The notes under the pieces were generated by a model. It made no database searches, was not told where the DNA came from, and saw nothing but the letters and a program-made list of their open reading frames with translations. Shown in pieces: positions 43,966 to 54,100 of a stretch of DNA of 64,000 nucleotides. This DNA comes from Ascochyta rabiei. Lineage: Eukaryota > Ascomycota > Dothideomycetes > Pleosporales > Didymellaceae. Position numbers and translations under genes: made by a program. The stretch's first letter is position 1; each line of letters begins with the position of its first letter. The DNA is taken from positions 682,001 through 746,000 of the forward strand of contig NC_082422.1 in NCBI RefSeq assembly GCF_004011695.2. The letters are read 5' to 3'.

Positions 43966-46779
43966 ATGTTCAGCCCCTTCATGGCTGCGGGCCGCTGGGT
44001 CAGGGAGCATTCGCCGGGGCTGCTGTCCGCTCTCCGCCCGAGAATGAACTTTATCACGCTGCACTGTAGGTTGCGCGCTGCACCGCTGGAGAGGGAGAGG
44101 GAGGGAGAGGGAGAGGGAGAGGGAGAGGGAGAGGGAGAGGGAGAGGGAGAGGGAGAGAGAGAGAGAGGGAGAGAGAGAACTGGCTAACGGGCGGCAGATA
44201 CGTACTTGATTGTCATGACGCTCATTGGCTCCGTTATTATATATGGCTCCCGTAACATGGCCTACATCGATGCCCTTTTCTTTGCCAGTGGCGCCGCCAC
44301 GCAGAGCGGGCTGAATACGTACGTTGGACGTGAGCCGCGAGGAGCCCATCAGGAGCCACGCGCTGACGGTCTTGTAGCATCGACGTGAACAAACTGTACC
44401 TCTACCAGCAGATCGCCATCATGCTCATCACCTGCCTCTGCACCCCCATCTTCATAAACACCTTCGTCGTCTTCATCCGCCTGTACTGGTTCGAAAAGCG
44501 GTTCCAGAGCGTCGTCCTCGAGGCCCGCAGCATGCGCGCCACCCGCACCCGCACCCTGTCGCGCCGGAAGAGCGAGATCAAGGCCGAGCAGGACCGCCAG
44601 ATGGGCGACGAGGAGCGCGGCGTGGGCGACCGCCGCATCGACATCATGCGCACCCGCACCGGCCACGCCGAGGGCGGCGTCATCGAGGACGAGCACGCCT
44701 TCCAGGAAACAAACGGCAACGCCGGCGTTGGCTTCCGCAAGCCCTCGACTTCCACCGACGACGAGGACCTCGACCCCCTCGAGCCCCTCGAGCCCTTCGA
44801 GCGGCCGAAGCCGCCCGCCCACACAAACTCGAACATCATGTGGGCCGACACCGTGAAGACGCCCCTCCGCCGATTCGAGTCGGATGCCGCCGATTCGCCC
44901 GCCGACCGGCTGCCGGGCCCGGACAAGGAGAAGAGCATTGCTTTCGTGGAGAGCCAGCGGAATCGGCACCCGGCCGAAGGCACCCTGCGCATTCCCGGAC
45001 CGCGAGACTTCGACCGAGGACTGGTGCCAGAGCGAGTCGGGCACGGTGACCTGACCCGCGAGCTCACCCGCACATCGCACGAGGACGACGACCAGCGTCG
45101 CGCGAGGCGGCGCTCGCGCTCCACGAGTGTGGGCGAAGCGAACGGCGACGCACCCAAGCTCAGAAACCACATCACCTTCGACGGCCCCCAGCGCCCAACC
45201 ACCGGTGCTTCGGTCTACAGGAAGCCCGACCCTGATGCGCCCAACCCCAGCATGCACCTTCGCAATCGCTCGAGATCGCGCACCATCGCCAGCTTCTTCA
45301 CAAGAGAGAGAGAGGAGGCGGAAGAGGACCCCATGCCCTACCTCAGTTGGGCGCCTACGATAGGACGCAACTCCAACTTTGTAGACCTGACAGAAGACCA
45401 ACGAGAGGAGCTTGGCGGCGTCGAGTACCGCGCTCTCAAGCTGCTGGCCGTCATCCTCGTCGCCTACTTTGTCGGCTTCCATCTGCTGGGCATGGTCTGC
45501 CTGCTGCCTTGGATTACTCGGGACCCGCACTACACCCAGGTGGTCGAGGACGTGGGCGTCAATCCGGTGTGGTGGGGTTTCTTCACACCAGCCTCCATGT
45601 TCAACGATCTCGGCTACACGCTGACTCCGGATTCCATGATCTCCTTCCAGTTCGCTGTCCTGCCCCTGCTCTTGGGCACCTTCCTCATCATCATCGGAAA
45701 CACGGGCTTCCCGTGCATGCTCCGCTTCGTCATCTGGCTGGTCTCCAAGTTCGTGCCCAGGGGAAGCGGTGTCTGGGAAGAGCTGCGCTTCCTGCTAGAC
45801 CACCCTCGTCGCTGCTTCACCTTGCTCTTTCCAAGCAAAGCCAACTGGTGGCTTTTCGCCGTGCTCGTTGGTTTGAACGGCCTGGATCTGATCTTCTTCA
45901 TCATTCTCGATGTAAGTCTCGCTCCTGCTCTCCTCCCTGTCCACGACTCATTTCACGCAGCTCAACGATCCGACCGTCACAGTCCTCCCCCCAGCTTTCC
46001 GCTTCCTCGACGGCCTCTTCCAAGCCGCCGCCACGCGCACTGCCGGGTTTGCCGTCGTCAACATCGCCGACCTGCACCCTGCCATTCAAGTCAGCTATCT
46101 GATCATGATGTACATCTCCATCTTCCCCATTGCCATGTCGATGCGCCAGACCAACGTCTACGAAGAAAAGTCACTCGGCGTATGGGCCGATGACGACGAC
46201 GAGGAACACTCCAGCTACCTAGGCCACCATCTGCGACGCCAACTCTCTTTCGATCTATGGTTTGTTTTCCTAGGCTTCTTCCTCATCGCCATCGTCGAAG
46301 GCCACAGGCTCGAGAACACAAACGACTACGCCTTCACCCTCTTCTCCGTCCTTTTCGAAATCGTATCCGCCTACGGGACAGTCGGCCTCAGCCTCGGCTA
46401 CCCGGGCGTCAACACCTCCTTCTCAGGCCAGATGAAGACGCTCTCCAAGCTCATCATCATCGCGATGCAGATCCGCGGTCGCCACCGCGGCCTCCCCTAC
46501 GCACTCGACCGCGCCATCCTCCTGCCCTCGGAATCTCTGCACCAGAAGGAAAACGAGGACGCCACGCGCCGCATGAACATGCGTCGGAATAGCGCGGCTG
46601 TCGGCGCGCTCGACGGCCATGATGGTTTGATGCGCACAGGCACGGGACTGAGTAGACGCAGTAGCATTTCCAGCCAGCGGCCTTCGGCTGCGGATCGCTT
46701 CAGCCCGCGGCAGTTCAAGCGCATTCTCTCTGGGGCATTCAGCGCAGGGCCTACCGCGCCCCGGCATAAGGAGCATTGA
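43966..46779 (+). CDS. TRK-type potassium transporter
   Basis: Four exons: 43966-44065, 44198-44318, 44378-45911 and 45961-46779, with introns of 132, 59 and 49 bp; about 857 residues. The first two introns split the first pore repeat: RMNFITLHYTYLIVMTLIGS, then the filter region FFASGAATQSGLNT, then DVNKLYLYQQIAIMLITC. Exon 4 carries another filter block, QAAATRTAGFAVVNIADLHP, and a last one in VSAYGTVGLSLGYPGVNTSF. These are the repeated membrane-pore-membrane units of Trk/HKT transporters, each with a filter glycine. A hydrophilic loop of about 300 residues, Arg/Glu-rich, separates the first and second units, as usual in fungal Trk. It imports potassium across the plasma membrane; the Ser-rich C-tail may be a regulatory site. 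Confidence 0.95.
44088..44179. repeat. GGGAGA microsatellite in TRK intron 1
   Basis: About 92 bp of GGGAGA and GA units fill most of the 132-bp first intron of the TRK gene, leaving only about 20 bp at each end for splicing signals. Confidence 0.95.
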
Positions 46780-47114
46780 GCATTGTCTATTTGTCTTTTG
46801 CGGCGTTTTTTTCTTCTCAATAGACCTATGGGGGGTTTCACCTCTGGGGCAGTGTATAGAAGTGTAGCGGTTTTTTGTTTGTTTTTTTTCTTCTTGGCGA
46901 CTTTCTTCCTGTGTAAAAGTATCCCCCCCTTTTTCTTTTTTACTGTGTGTATGTTTGGTCGGAAGCGTAGAGTAGACGGATGGGAATTGAATATCGACTC
47001 AGCGATGGGTGGTTGTCGATGTCGTGTGTGCAAATAGAGCAATTTGCGTGCCTGTCATTCATTCATTCATTTATTCATCCATCCATCCATCCATCCACCC
47101 ATCCACCCACCACA
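46780..47114. other. Convergent 3' flank, TRK / CDC8
   Basis: About 335 bp between the stops of convergent genes, T-rich, with a CATT/CATC tetranucleotide array at 47055-47111 that runs almost to the CDC8 stop codon. Confidence 0.5.
47055..47111. repeat. CATT/CATC/CACC tetranucleotide array
   Basis: Four-base units change gradually from ATTC to ATCC to ACCC over about 57 bp, next to the CDC8 stop codon. Confidence 0.9.
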
Positions 47115-48126
47115 TCACCACTCCCCAACCGTCCTCAACTCCCCAACCTCACCCCCAACCCTCTCCCTAACCACCCTCTCCACCTCCCCCCGCACAACCT
47201 CCACCTCGCGCCCAGCATCCACAACCACGAAATCCCCACCTTCCCCCCTCTCCCTCAGCTCACGAAACAGCTCGCGCACCCTCCCCTGCAACGCCTCCGT
47301 CTCGTACCTCTCGCCCCCAAACCCGCCACGCTTCGCCGCCGCCTCGGCCGCGATGTCGAGAAAAACACACAGATCCGGCCGCGGGAGGCCGACGTCGGCG
47401 TTTCTGCACCACGAGAGAGACATGCTGGGGTTCTGCTTTGCCGCGCTGTACACGGCGCCGGAGTAGTAGTAGCGGTCGAGGACGACGGTGGTGCCGGATT
47501 GGATGTGGGAGAGGATTTTGGGACTGCGGTGTGGTTAGTATTTTTTTTTTTCTTTTTTTTTTTTTTCCCGGGGGTAAAAGAGGGTGAAGGAAGGGAAGAG
47601 AAGAAAGAAGGAAGAAGGAAGAAGGAAGAAGGAAGAAGGAAGAAGGAAGAAGGAAGAAGGAAGAAGGAAGAAGGAAGAAGGAAGAAGGAAGAAGGAAGAA
47701 GGAAGAAGGAAGAAGGAAGAAGGAAGAAGGAAGAAGGAAGAAGGAAGTAGAAGCAACAGCAAGGAGGAGATGGAGAGAGGCATACATACACAGCTTCCCA
47801 TCGATTCGCGCTGAACAGGAGATGGATCACGTGGTCTTCCTGCGCGGTCTCGCCCGCGAGGTAGCTGTTGATCATCTGCCCGATTGGCGTGCTTCGGTCT
47901 GTGCCCATGTCAGTGTATATGTGTGCATTCTTGTTCTTGCTTCTTGCACTTTTTCCACCGTAGATGGTAGGCTCTGGTCTGCTCGGGTGTGGGTGTCCAT
48001 ACCGGGAAACCGCAGAAACTCGACCTTCTGCCCGTCCCTCTCCAGCGCCTCCACGAGCAGCCGGCACTGCGTTGTTTTGCCCGCACGGTCGAGACCCTCG
48101 AAGACGATTAGCTTGCCTCGCGGCAT
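47115..48126 (-). CDS. Thymidylate kinase (dTMP kinase), CDC8
   Basis: Three exons, 48003-48126, 47790-47898 and 47115-47523, joined by introns of 104 and 266 bp, give 213 residues, the normal length. The P-loop is GLDRAGKTTQ (about 10-19). The first splice forms RFPDRSTPIG, the typical dTMP kinase F-P-x-R-x-T block. DHVIHLLFSANRWE is the next family block, and the second splice leads into SGTTVVLDRYYYSGAVYSAAK, the DRY motif. PDLCVFLDI and the GGFGGERYE lid region complete it. The enzyme makes dTDP from dTMP for DNA synthesis. Intron 2 has a perfect TACTAAC branch site and acceptor but is swollen by a 7-bp satellite, so automatic gene models may fail here. Confidence 0.92.
47605..47748. repeat. 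7-bp GAAGAAG satellite in CDC8 intron 2
   Basis: About 20 perfect copies of a 7-bp purine unit (GAAGAAG on the plus strand) make up over half of the 266-bp intron of the thymidylate kinase gene. On the mRNA strand it is a pure pyrimidine tract. Confidence 0.95.
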
Positions 48127-48150
48127 TTTTATTTATTTTTGGCTTGAGAC

Positions 48151-48192
<42 letters not shown>

Positions 48193-48465
48193 ATAGATTG
48201 TGTGGTTTCGAGATGGGTGGGAAGTGAGAGGTAGCGCATAGGGCTGTTAGCGCGGGAGACTAGTTTGTAGTCTCGCGAAGCCCAACTCTGTACATGTTTG
48301 ACCACCCACTGCTCGACACCGGCCTTGAAAGAACAACTTCCACACGAAATTTTCGGTATATCTCAAGCAACCCGACCAAACCAAGCACCCCAGCCCACGA
48401 CCCCTACCAACCCCCGCCTCTCCCCCCCTCTCTCTCTGCTTTCCCATCGCCACACAGCCACCACC
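48127..48465. promoter_or_regulatory. Divergent promoter, CDC8 / thioredoxin-fold gene
   Basis: 339 bp shared by two divergent genes. It contains AGCGCGGGA at 48249-48257, which resembles E2F/MBF-type cell-cycle sites; that would suit an S-phase enzyme such as dTMP kinase but is only a short match. A C/T-rich run lies just before the plus-strand gene. Confidence 0.5.
48153..48190. repeat. (GA)n just upstream of the CDC8 start
   Basis: About 38 bp of GA lies 27 bp upstream of the CDC8 start codon, so it is a CT tract on the coding strand in the presumed 5' leader. CT-rich leaders are common in fungal promoters. Confidence 0.9.
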
Positions 48466-48984
48466 ATGGCCCCCTTCCAGACAGAAGTAATCCCGCTCCC
48501 CGACGACCTGGCCTGGGAAACGTACGTGAAGAATGCAACGGGCAAAATCATCCTAGCGTGCTACTGGCCCGAGGACAAGACCTCGCGCATCCTCATTAAC
48601 CAGCTGACCAAGCGGCTGCCGGACATCAAGAGCCTGGGCGTCACGGGCGTGTACAGTCTGGATGTGTATTCGCTGCCCAAGATCGCCGAGGAGTTGGATG
48701 TCACGTTTGTGCCGACGTTGATGTGGTGAGTCTTTTTTTCTTTTTCTTTTCTGGGCTTCTCTTTGGGATTCACGGCGGCGTTGGAGGGCTGGCTGATGCG
48801 GGATAGGTTTGATGATAGGATACAAGATGCGCTGGTTTGGCATGATGGGGTGAGGGTGGAGGGGGAGAAGGTCAGTGGTGGTGTGCAGAGGGTGTTGTCG
48901 AGGATTGCGGAGAGTGGAATGGAGAACGATGGAGGTGATGCGTGGGAAGGAACGGGAGGGGTGTATCATGGTGTTGGATCGTGA
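48466..48984 (+). CDS. Small thioredoxin-fold protein without CxxC
   Basis: Exons 48466-48725 and 48807-48984 (81-bp intron, GTGAGT...GGATAG) give 145 residues. The order of elements suits a thioredoxin fold: KIILACYWPEDKTSRILINQ, then LGVTGVYSLDVYSLPKIAEE, then LDVTFVPTLMWF with the expected cis-Pro position (VP), then DGVRVEGEKVSG like the final strand and helix of thioredoxins (GxxVxxxxG). The redox pair CxxC that normally follows the first strand is absent (CYWPEDKT), so disulfide chemistry is unlikely. It may be a binding or scaffold protein. Family name unknown to me. Its stop is only about 50 bp from that of SLX1, which faces it. Confidence 0.7.
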
Positions 48985-49033
48985 GGTCATTAGCTTGATT
49001 ATATGCATTGGTGAATACAGGTAAAGACTTATT

Positions 49034-50122
49034 CTATCTAACAGGACTTTCTGGTATCTCGGTGTCTGACTCACCGACTTCTTTCATCCAGGTTTCGTCA
49101 AGGTCTTCGTCTTCTCCCGTCTCGTCGGTCTCTAGCGCGTCTGCTTTCTTTCTCCGCTTTGGCTTGAACATTGCCGCGATCTCTTCCTCGCCGTAGGTGC
49201 GCAGGCTGAGTTCTTTCATCAGAGTAGCCCATTCCAGATTGGTGCGGCAGCCTGGACATGAGCCTTCCATAGGCATCAGAGCGCCTTCAGAGTTGTCGTC
49301 TTCGAACAAAAATCTTTTCGATAGGCATGGCAGATGGGAGACCGTGTTGCAGGTTTCGACCGGACAAACGATGAGCATAGAGGTTGACTTTTCGGCTGTC
49401 TTCTTGCAAACACCGCAAGTATGTGCTTCGTCGTGATGCAGGGTGTTCATGGACTTCTCGACGTATGGCTTGCAGTCCTCATACGCAACAGGTATATTCC
49501 GTATGATGTCCGGGATGTAGTGCGACCCAACCTCTGCCCATATCTCTGGCGCAAGCCTCGGCATCTCAGCAGGCGTGACTTGAATAGTGACGCTTTCCCT
49601 CAGCCTTTGCGTCATTCTCGCAGCATGCCGTTCCCACTGCTTGAACACGTCCAGCGCAAAGAATCGCAGATGCAGCGGCCATCTTCGAAAACTGTCTACC
49701 CCAAGCAAATGATGCAGGTTTTTTAGCCGGGCTTCTAGCGACATTGGTGGTCTTTTTCTCCTTCCAGATGCGGCGGGCGCAGCTTTCTTGCCTTTTTGCA
49801 GCTCTACAGCACGGGCGTCTCTAACGTCCCGGTCGATATGTCTAGTCATGTGGGTGTTCTGCCACGCCCACTCGAACTGTAACGCAGCAAAATGCGAAGG
49901 GAAGCCAGTGACAATACACGTCATCTCCCACGGCCGCTTTCCCTGCATCGCAGTGCGCTTCGCGCCGCCCTTGCTCGTGCCATTGTGCTGGCCGAGGCGA
50001 CGTGCAGGATTTGGGGTACTGCCGATGTAATAGGATTTGCGATTCGTCGAGCGGAGGAGATAGCAGCAGTAGAATGCCGGAATGGGCTTGCTCTCGATTT
50101 TGAGCAGTTCTGCCATATGCAT
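49034..50122 (-). CDS. SLX1 structure-specific endonuclease subunit
   Basis: Single exon, 362 residues; starts at 50122 or the second Met, 50116. The N-terminal GIY-YIG nuclease domain is clear (about 17-100): FYCCYLLRSTNRKSYYIGST with the R of ARRLGQHNG and the E of FEWAWQN as catalytic residues. The C-terminal Cys/His-rich RING/PHD-like finger follows (about 230-305): CGVCKKTAEK, CPVETCNTVSHLPCL, GSCPGCRTNLEWATLMKE. This two-domain layout is specific to Slx1, which with Slx4 cuts branched DNA such as 5' flaps and Holliday junctions in replication and repair. The tail is acidic (DETGEDEDLDETWMKEVGE). Confidence 0.95.
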   Translation of the reverse strand: MHMAELLKIESKPIPAFYCCYLLRSTNRKSYYIGSTPNPARRLGQHNGTSKGGAKRTAMQGKRPWEMTCIVTGFPSHFAALQFEWAWQNTHMTRHIDRDVRDARAVELQKGKKAAPAASGRRKRPPMSLEARLKNLHHLLGVDSFRRWPLHLRFFALDVFKQWERHAARMTQRLRESVTIQVTPAEMPRLAPEIWAEVGSHYIPDIIRNIPVAYEDCKPYVEKSMNTLHHDEAHTCGVCKKTAEKSTSMLIVCPVETCNTVSHLPCLSKRFLFEDDNSEGALMPMEGSCPGCRTNLEWATLMKELSLRTYGEEEIAAMFKPKRRKKADALETDETGEDEDLDETWMKEVGESDTEIPESPVR

Positions 50123-51188
50123 CCGATGACAGCTGGATGCAGTGTAGTTGATCGTTGACCCAATGCGGATATGCGGCTGCTGGGATTGGAACGAGGCCCT
50201 GCTGATTGGCCGTAGACGGAGGCTCGGGGACGTCGCAGGCCGGACACCCTTGCTGCTGCTGACCTCAGGTCGTGGTCGGCACAGCGTGTTCGGTGTTGAA
50301 GTGCAGATGAATTGCTGGTATGCGTCTCACAGAGCTAGATGTACAGCTGCACGCTTTGACGATGTTTCGATGATATCTTGACGAAGAATGGGCGCTAGAG
50401 TGTGGTGGCAAGTGTAGCGCGCACCAAATACTCCAGGCCACAACAGCGCAAAACAGATGTTGCTTTGTTCTCCTCAGGGCTGGGACCAGATGAAAAGCTC
50501 GATACCGGTGCTATGATGTCAAGGGTGCGCGCTCCATCAGAAATTGCAGCGGTTCCTCCAAGTGAGGTGGATGTGTAGCGCAGCCTTGGGTCCAATCGGC
50601 AGCTACCTGTCTAAGCCTGGCAACGACCACCTTTCGCACATCACGTTGCAAGGCTTCTTTCTTTCGTCGTAGGTGCGCAATGAAGCATGGTTCGATGGTT
50701 CGATGATTCGACGATTACTTTGCAGAATAATGCAGAGATGCAAAATCGACCTGCACGCGCTCGGCACTCAAACAGAGTCATCGTTACGAGGGTAGCAGTG
50801 CTCCGCATGTTCTTTGGGCTGGTTCTGGGACTGGTTCGAACGCTAGTGCACATCGTAACCCTCACACTTCCCCAACTCGCTGCTCGCCATTTCCTCTCCT
50901 TCACACCACCTACCGAACGCCGCCCGGCACTGCTGCCTCGCTGCTCGACGACCTTCACCAGTGCACACGACTGTTGCAGGGCGTCCACACGCTCTTTTCC
51001 ACCAGACTTCTACTGCAAGAAGCCGTATCCGGTCCAAGGCAGTCGCCTGCCAATACGCAGGTCCCATGCCTGCAGATATCTTCCCACGATAGCCCGCGCA
51101 ATCACCGAGGAACAGTCCTCAATCGACCGCCGCACCTCCGAATCTCTCCCAAGAACCGTTACGCATTCAAAATTCGCCTTTCTCGACC
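50123..51188. other. Divergent interval, SLX1 / KDM5
   Basis: 1.07 kb between two divergent genes and so the site of both promoters. A small ATGGTTCG/ATGATTCG repeat is seen at 50690-50711. Long ORFs across it are without domain support. Confidence 0.45.
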
Positions 51189-54100
51189 ATGGTCGACTTC
51201 ATGTCACCGAGTGGACCTCCGACCGGCGCAACCATAACCACCTTTCGAGTCGCGGCGGACGGCGGCATGTCTGACGGAGGGTCATCAGCACCAAAGTCGC
51301 GCATGGGTGGCGCTGCGATGCCTCCCGCGACCGGCGCACAGCCAAGTGGGCCAAGCATCATTCCCTTGAGCGCACGCAAGGCAGCGCCGCTGGACCTGGC
51401 GACTGTCGAGCGCAGGGGGCACAATGCGCCGAACAACCTACCGCCCAAGCCCCAGCGCATGTTTGGCCTGCAGGAAGCCCCTACCTACAGGCCGACTGCT
51501 GAGCAGTTCAAAGACCCGGTCGCGTACATGCAGAGTATACGAGAGGAGGCGCAACAGTACGGCATCGTCAAGATTGTGCCACCGGACACATGGAACCCGT
51601 CGTTTGCTGTCGACACGGAACGCTTCCACTTTCGCACGCGACGACAGGAGTTGAATTCTGTCGAGGGTGGAACACGTGCCAACTTGAACTACCTCGACCA
51701 GCTGTCCAAATTCCACAAGCAACACGGCCACAGTCTGACCCGTTTTCCTAGCGTCGACAAGCGCCCACTCGATCTGTACAAGCTGAAGAAGGCCGTTGAA
51801 ACTAGAGGTGGCTTCGAGCGTGTCTGCAAGCAGAAAAAGTGGGCTGAGATTGGCCGCGATCTTGGCTACAGTGGCAAGATCATGTCTTCGCTCTCTACAT
51901 CACTGAAGAACTCGTACCAGAAATGGCTGCATCCATATGAAGAATATTTGCACGTCGCAAAGCCTGGCGTGCAGCAAATGCTCGAGCACGAACACGGCGG
52001 GCCCTTCACACCATCGCCTGCACACTCCCCACTGAAGAAGCCGGCGCAGGGTACACCTACAACGAACACCCTTGAGTCGCCTGCAATAAAGGCCTCAGCG
52101 GCGCTGAACGCATCACTGCATGTTGACGCTGTGCCCACGCCACCTGAGCTACCGCGACCAGCAGTCTCTTCGGGTTTTACTGCTGTCAACTCAGGAGGCT
52201 TCACACCAGTCAACGGAAGTACAGCGCCAGCTCCCTCGGCAACGCCAGCAACGAACTCCTTCTCCGCGGTCAATACCCCGAGCGGACCGCAAAGGGACTT
52301 CATTGACTCACGAACATCAACACCGCTGCGCAATGGCGACAGTCCCATGCTTTCAGCCTATAACACACCGGATCTGAGGCCAACCGCACATGGCCTGACA
52401 CCGTTGTCGAATTCTCACGCCTTCAACCAACTAAAGCGTACGCTGTCTCAGGATGGAGAGAGCAGCATGAACGAGGACGGCGACGAAGCAAACGGCCGTC
52501 GCAGCAAGCGACTGCGAAAAGGTAAGCACACATGCATGCAGACGCATGCAGAGCGACCTCGCTTGACACATCCCTGCTATGCTTTGGCCTGCGCTGTCGT
52601 CTTATTGGTGGTAATTACGGCTAACAAACCGACTTACAGATGCGCCCACCGTTGCTGGCTCGCACATGACGCAGCCTCGCCAGTCTACACCGGGTAACAC
52701 CAACCCACGCGTGCGGCCTACGAACGATCGTCCAGGAGAAGTATGTAAACTCGCCTTGCGTAGACACAAGCACTCGCTAATATATACAGCGTTGCGAGAG
52801 CTGCGGTACCGACAACGACCCAACCAACATTCTGCTGTGTGATAGCTGCGACAACGGATACCATGGCTACTGTCTTGATCCGCCAATTCGTGGCGTTCCT
52901 GCGTACGATTGGCACTGTCCACGTTGTCTTGTTGGAACAGGCGAGTTTGGCTTTGAGGAAGGCGGTATTTACTCGCTGAAGCAGTTCCAAGAGCGGGCGC
53001 AGAGCTTCAAGCAAGCCCACTTTGCCGGCAAAACCCTCTCCGATCCCGTCACGAACGCACAACAGCAGCCAACAGAGGACGACATCGAGAAGGAATTTTG
53101 GCGGCTAGTCGAGAACCTGACAGAGACTGTCGAGGTTGAGTATGGAGCGGATGTACACACGACGACACACGGCAGTGGTTTCCCGACCATTGAACGCAAT
53201 CCAAGAGATCCGTACTCGACCGATCCATGGAACCTGAACATCTTACCCTACGCACCGGACTCACTCTTCAGACACATCAAGTCCGACATCTCGGGAATGA
53301 CGGTGCCATGGCTCTACGTTGGCATGGTGTTCTCTACCTTTTGCTGGCACGCCGAGGATCATTATACATACTCGGCGAATTACCAACATTTCGGCGCTAC
53401 AAAGACCTGGTACGGCATTCCAGCCGAAGATGTGGGCAAGTTTGAACAGGCCATGCGTGAGGCCGTGCCAGAGCTTTTCGAGACACAACCAGATCTTCTG
53501 TTCCAGCTGGTAACCCTCTTGACGCCTGAGCAACTAAAGAAGGCTGGCGTTCGGGTTTACGCACTCGATCAGCGTGCGGGAGAGTTTGTCATTACCTTCC
53601 CGCAAGCCTACCATGCCGGCTTCAACCATGGCTTCAACTTCAACGAGGCTGTCAATTTTGCCCCGAGCGATTGGGAGCCATTCGGAGAACACGGGGTTCT
53701 TCGCCTTCAGGAATACAGACGGCAGCCTTGTTTCTCGCATGACGAACTACTCTTGGCAGCAGCTACGCGAAAGGACATAACAATTAAAACGGCGAAGTGG
53801 TTAGGTCCGGCTCTCGAACGAATGCGCATCCGCGAAGGCCGCATACGCACAGCATTTCTGGAAGCACACAAGACGTCGCGTCCGCACACCTGCAGACTGG
53901 ACGGTAGTGAAGGTCCTGGCGAACACAAGCTAGCTCAGTGTCAGCTTGAATTCGTTGTGGATGACTCCGACATGCTTGAAGAAGAGTTGATCTGCGCTTT
54001 CTGCAAAACATACAGTTACCTGTCTCGGTTCTATTGCCGCAGCACCAAGAAAGTGCTGTGTCTTCAGCACGCTGGGCTGTTTGAATGCTGTCCAGGCAGT

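Noticed and set aside
44349..45530. 393-residue minus-strand ORF
   Set aside because: Antisense shadow of the TRK hydrophilic loop, where GC-rich codons keep other frames open.
47255..48067. Single 270-residue minus-strand ORF through the satellite
   Set aside because: It reads through both CDC8 introns and shifts frame; the spliced three-exon kinase model explains the region.
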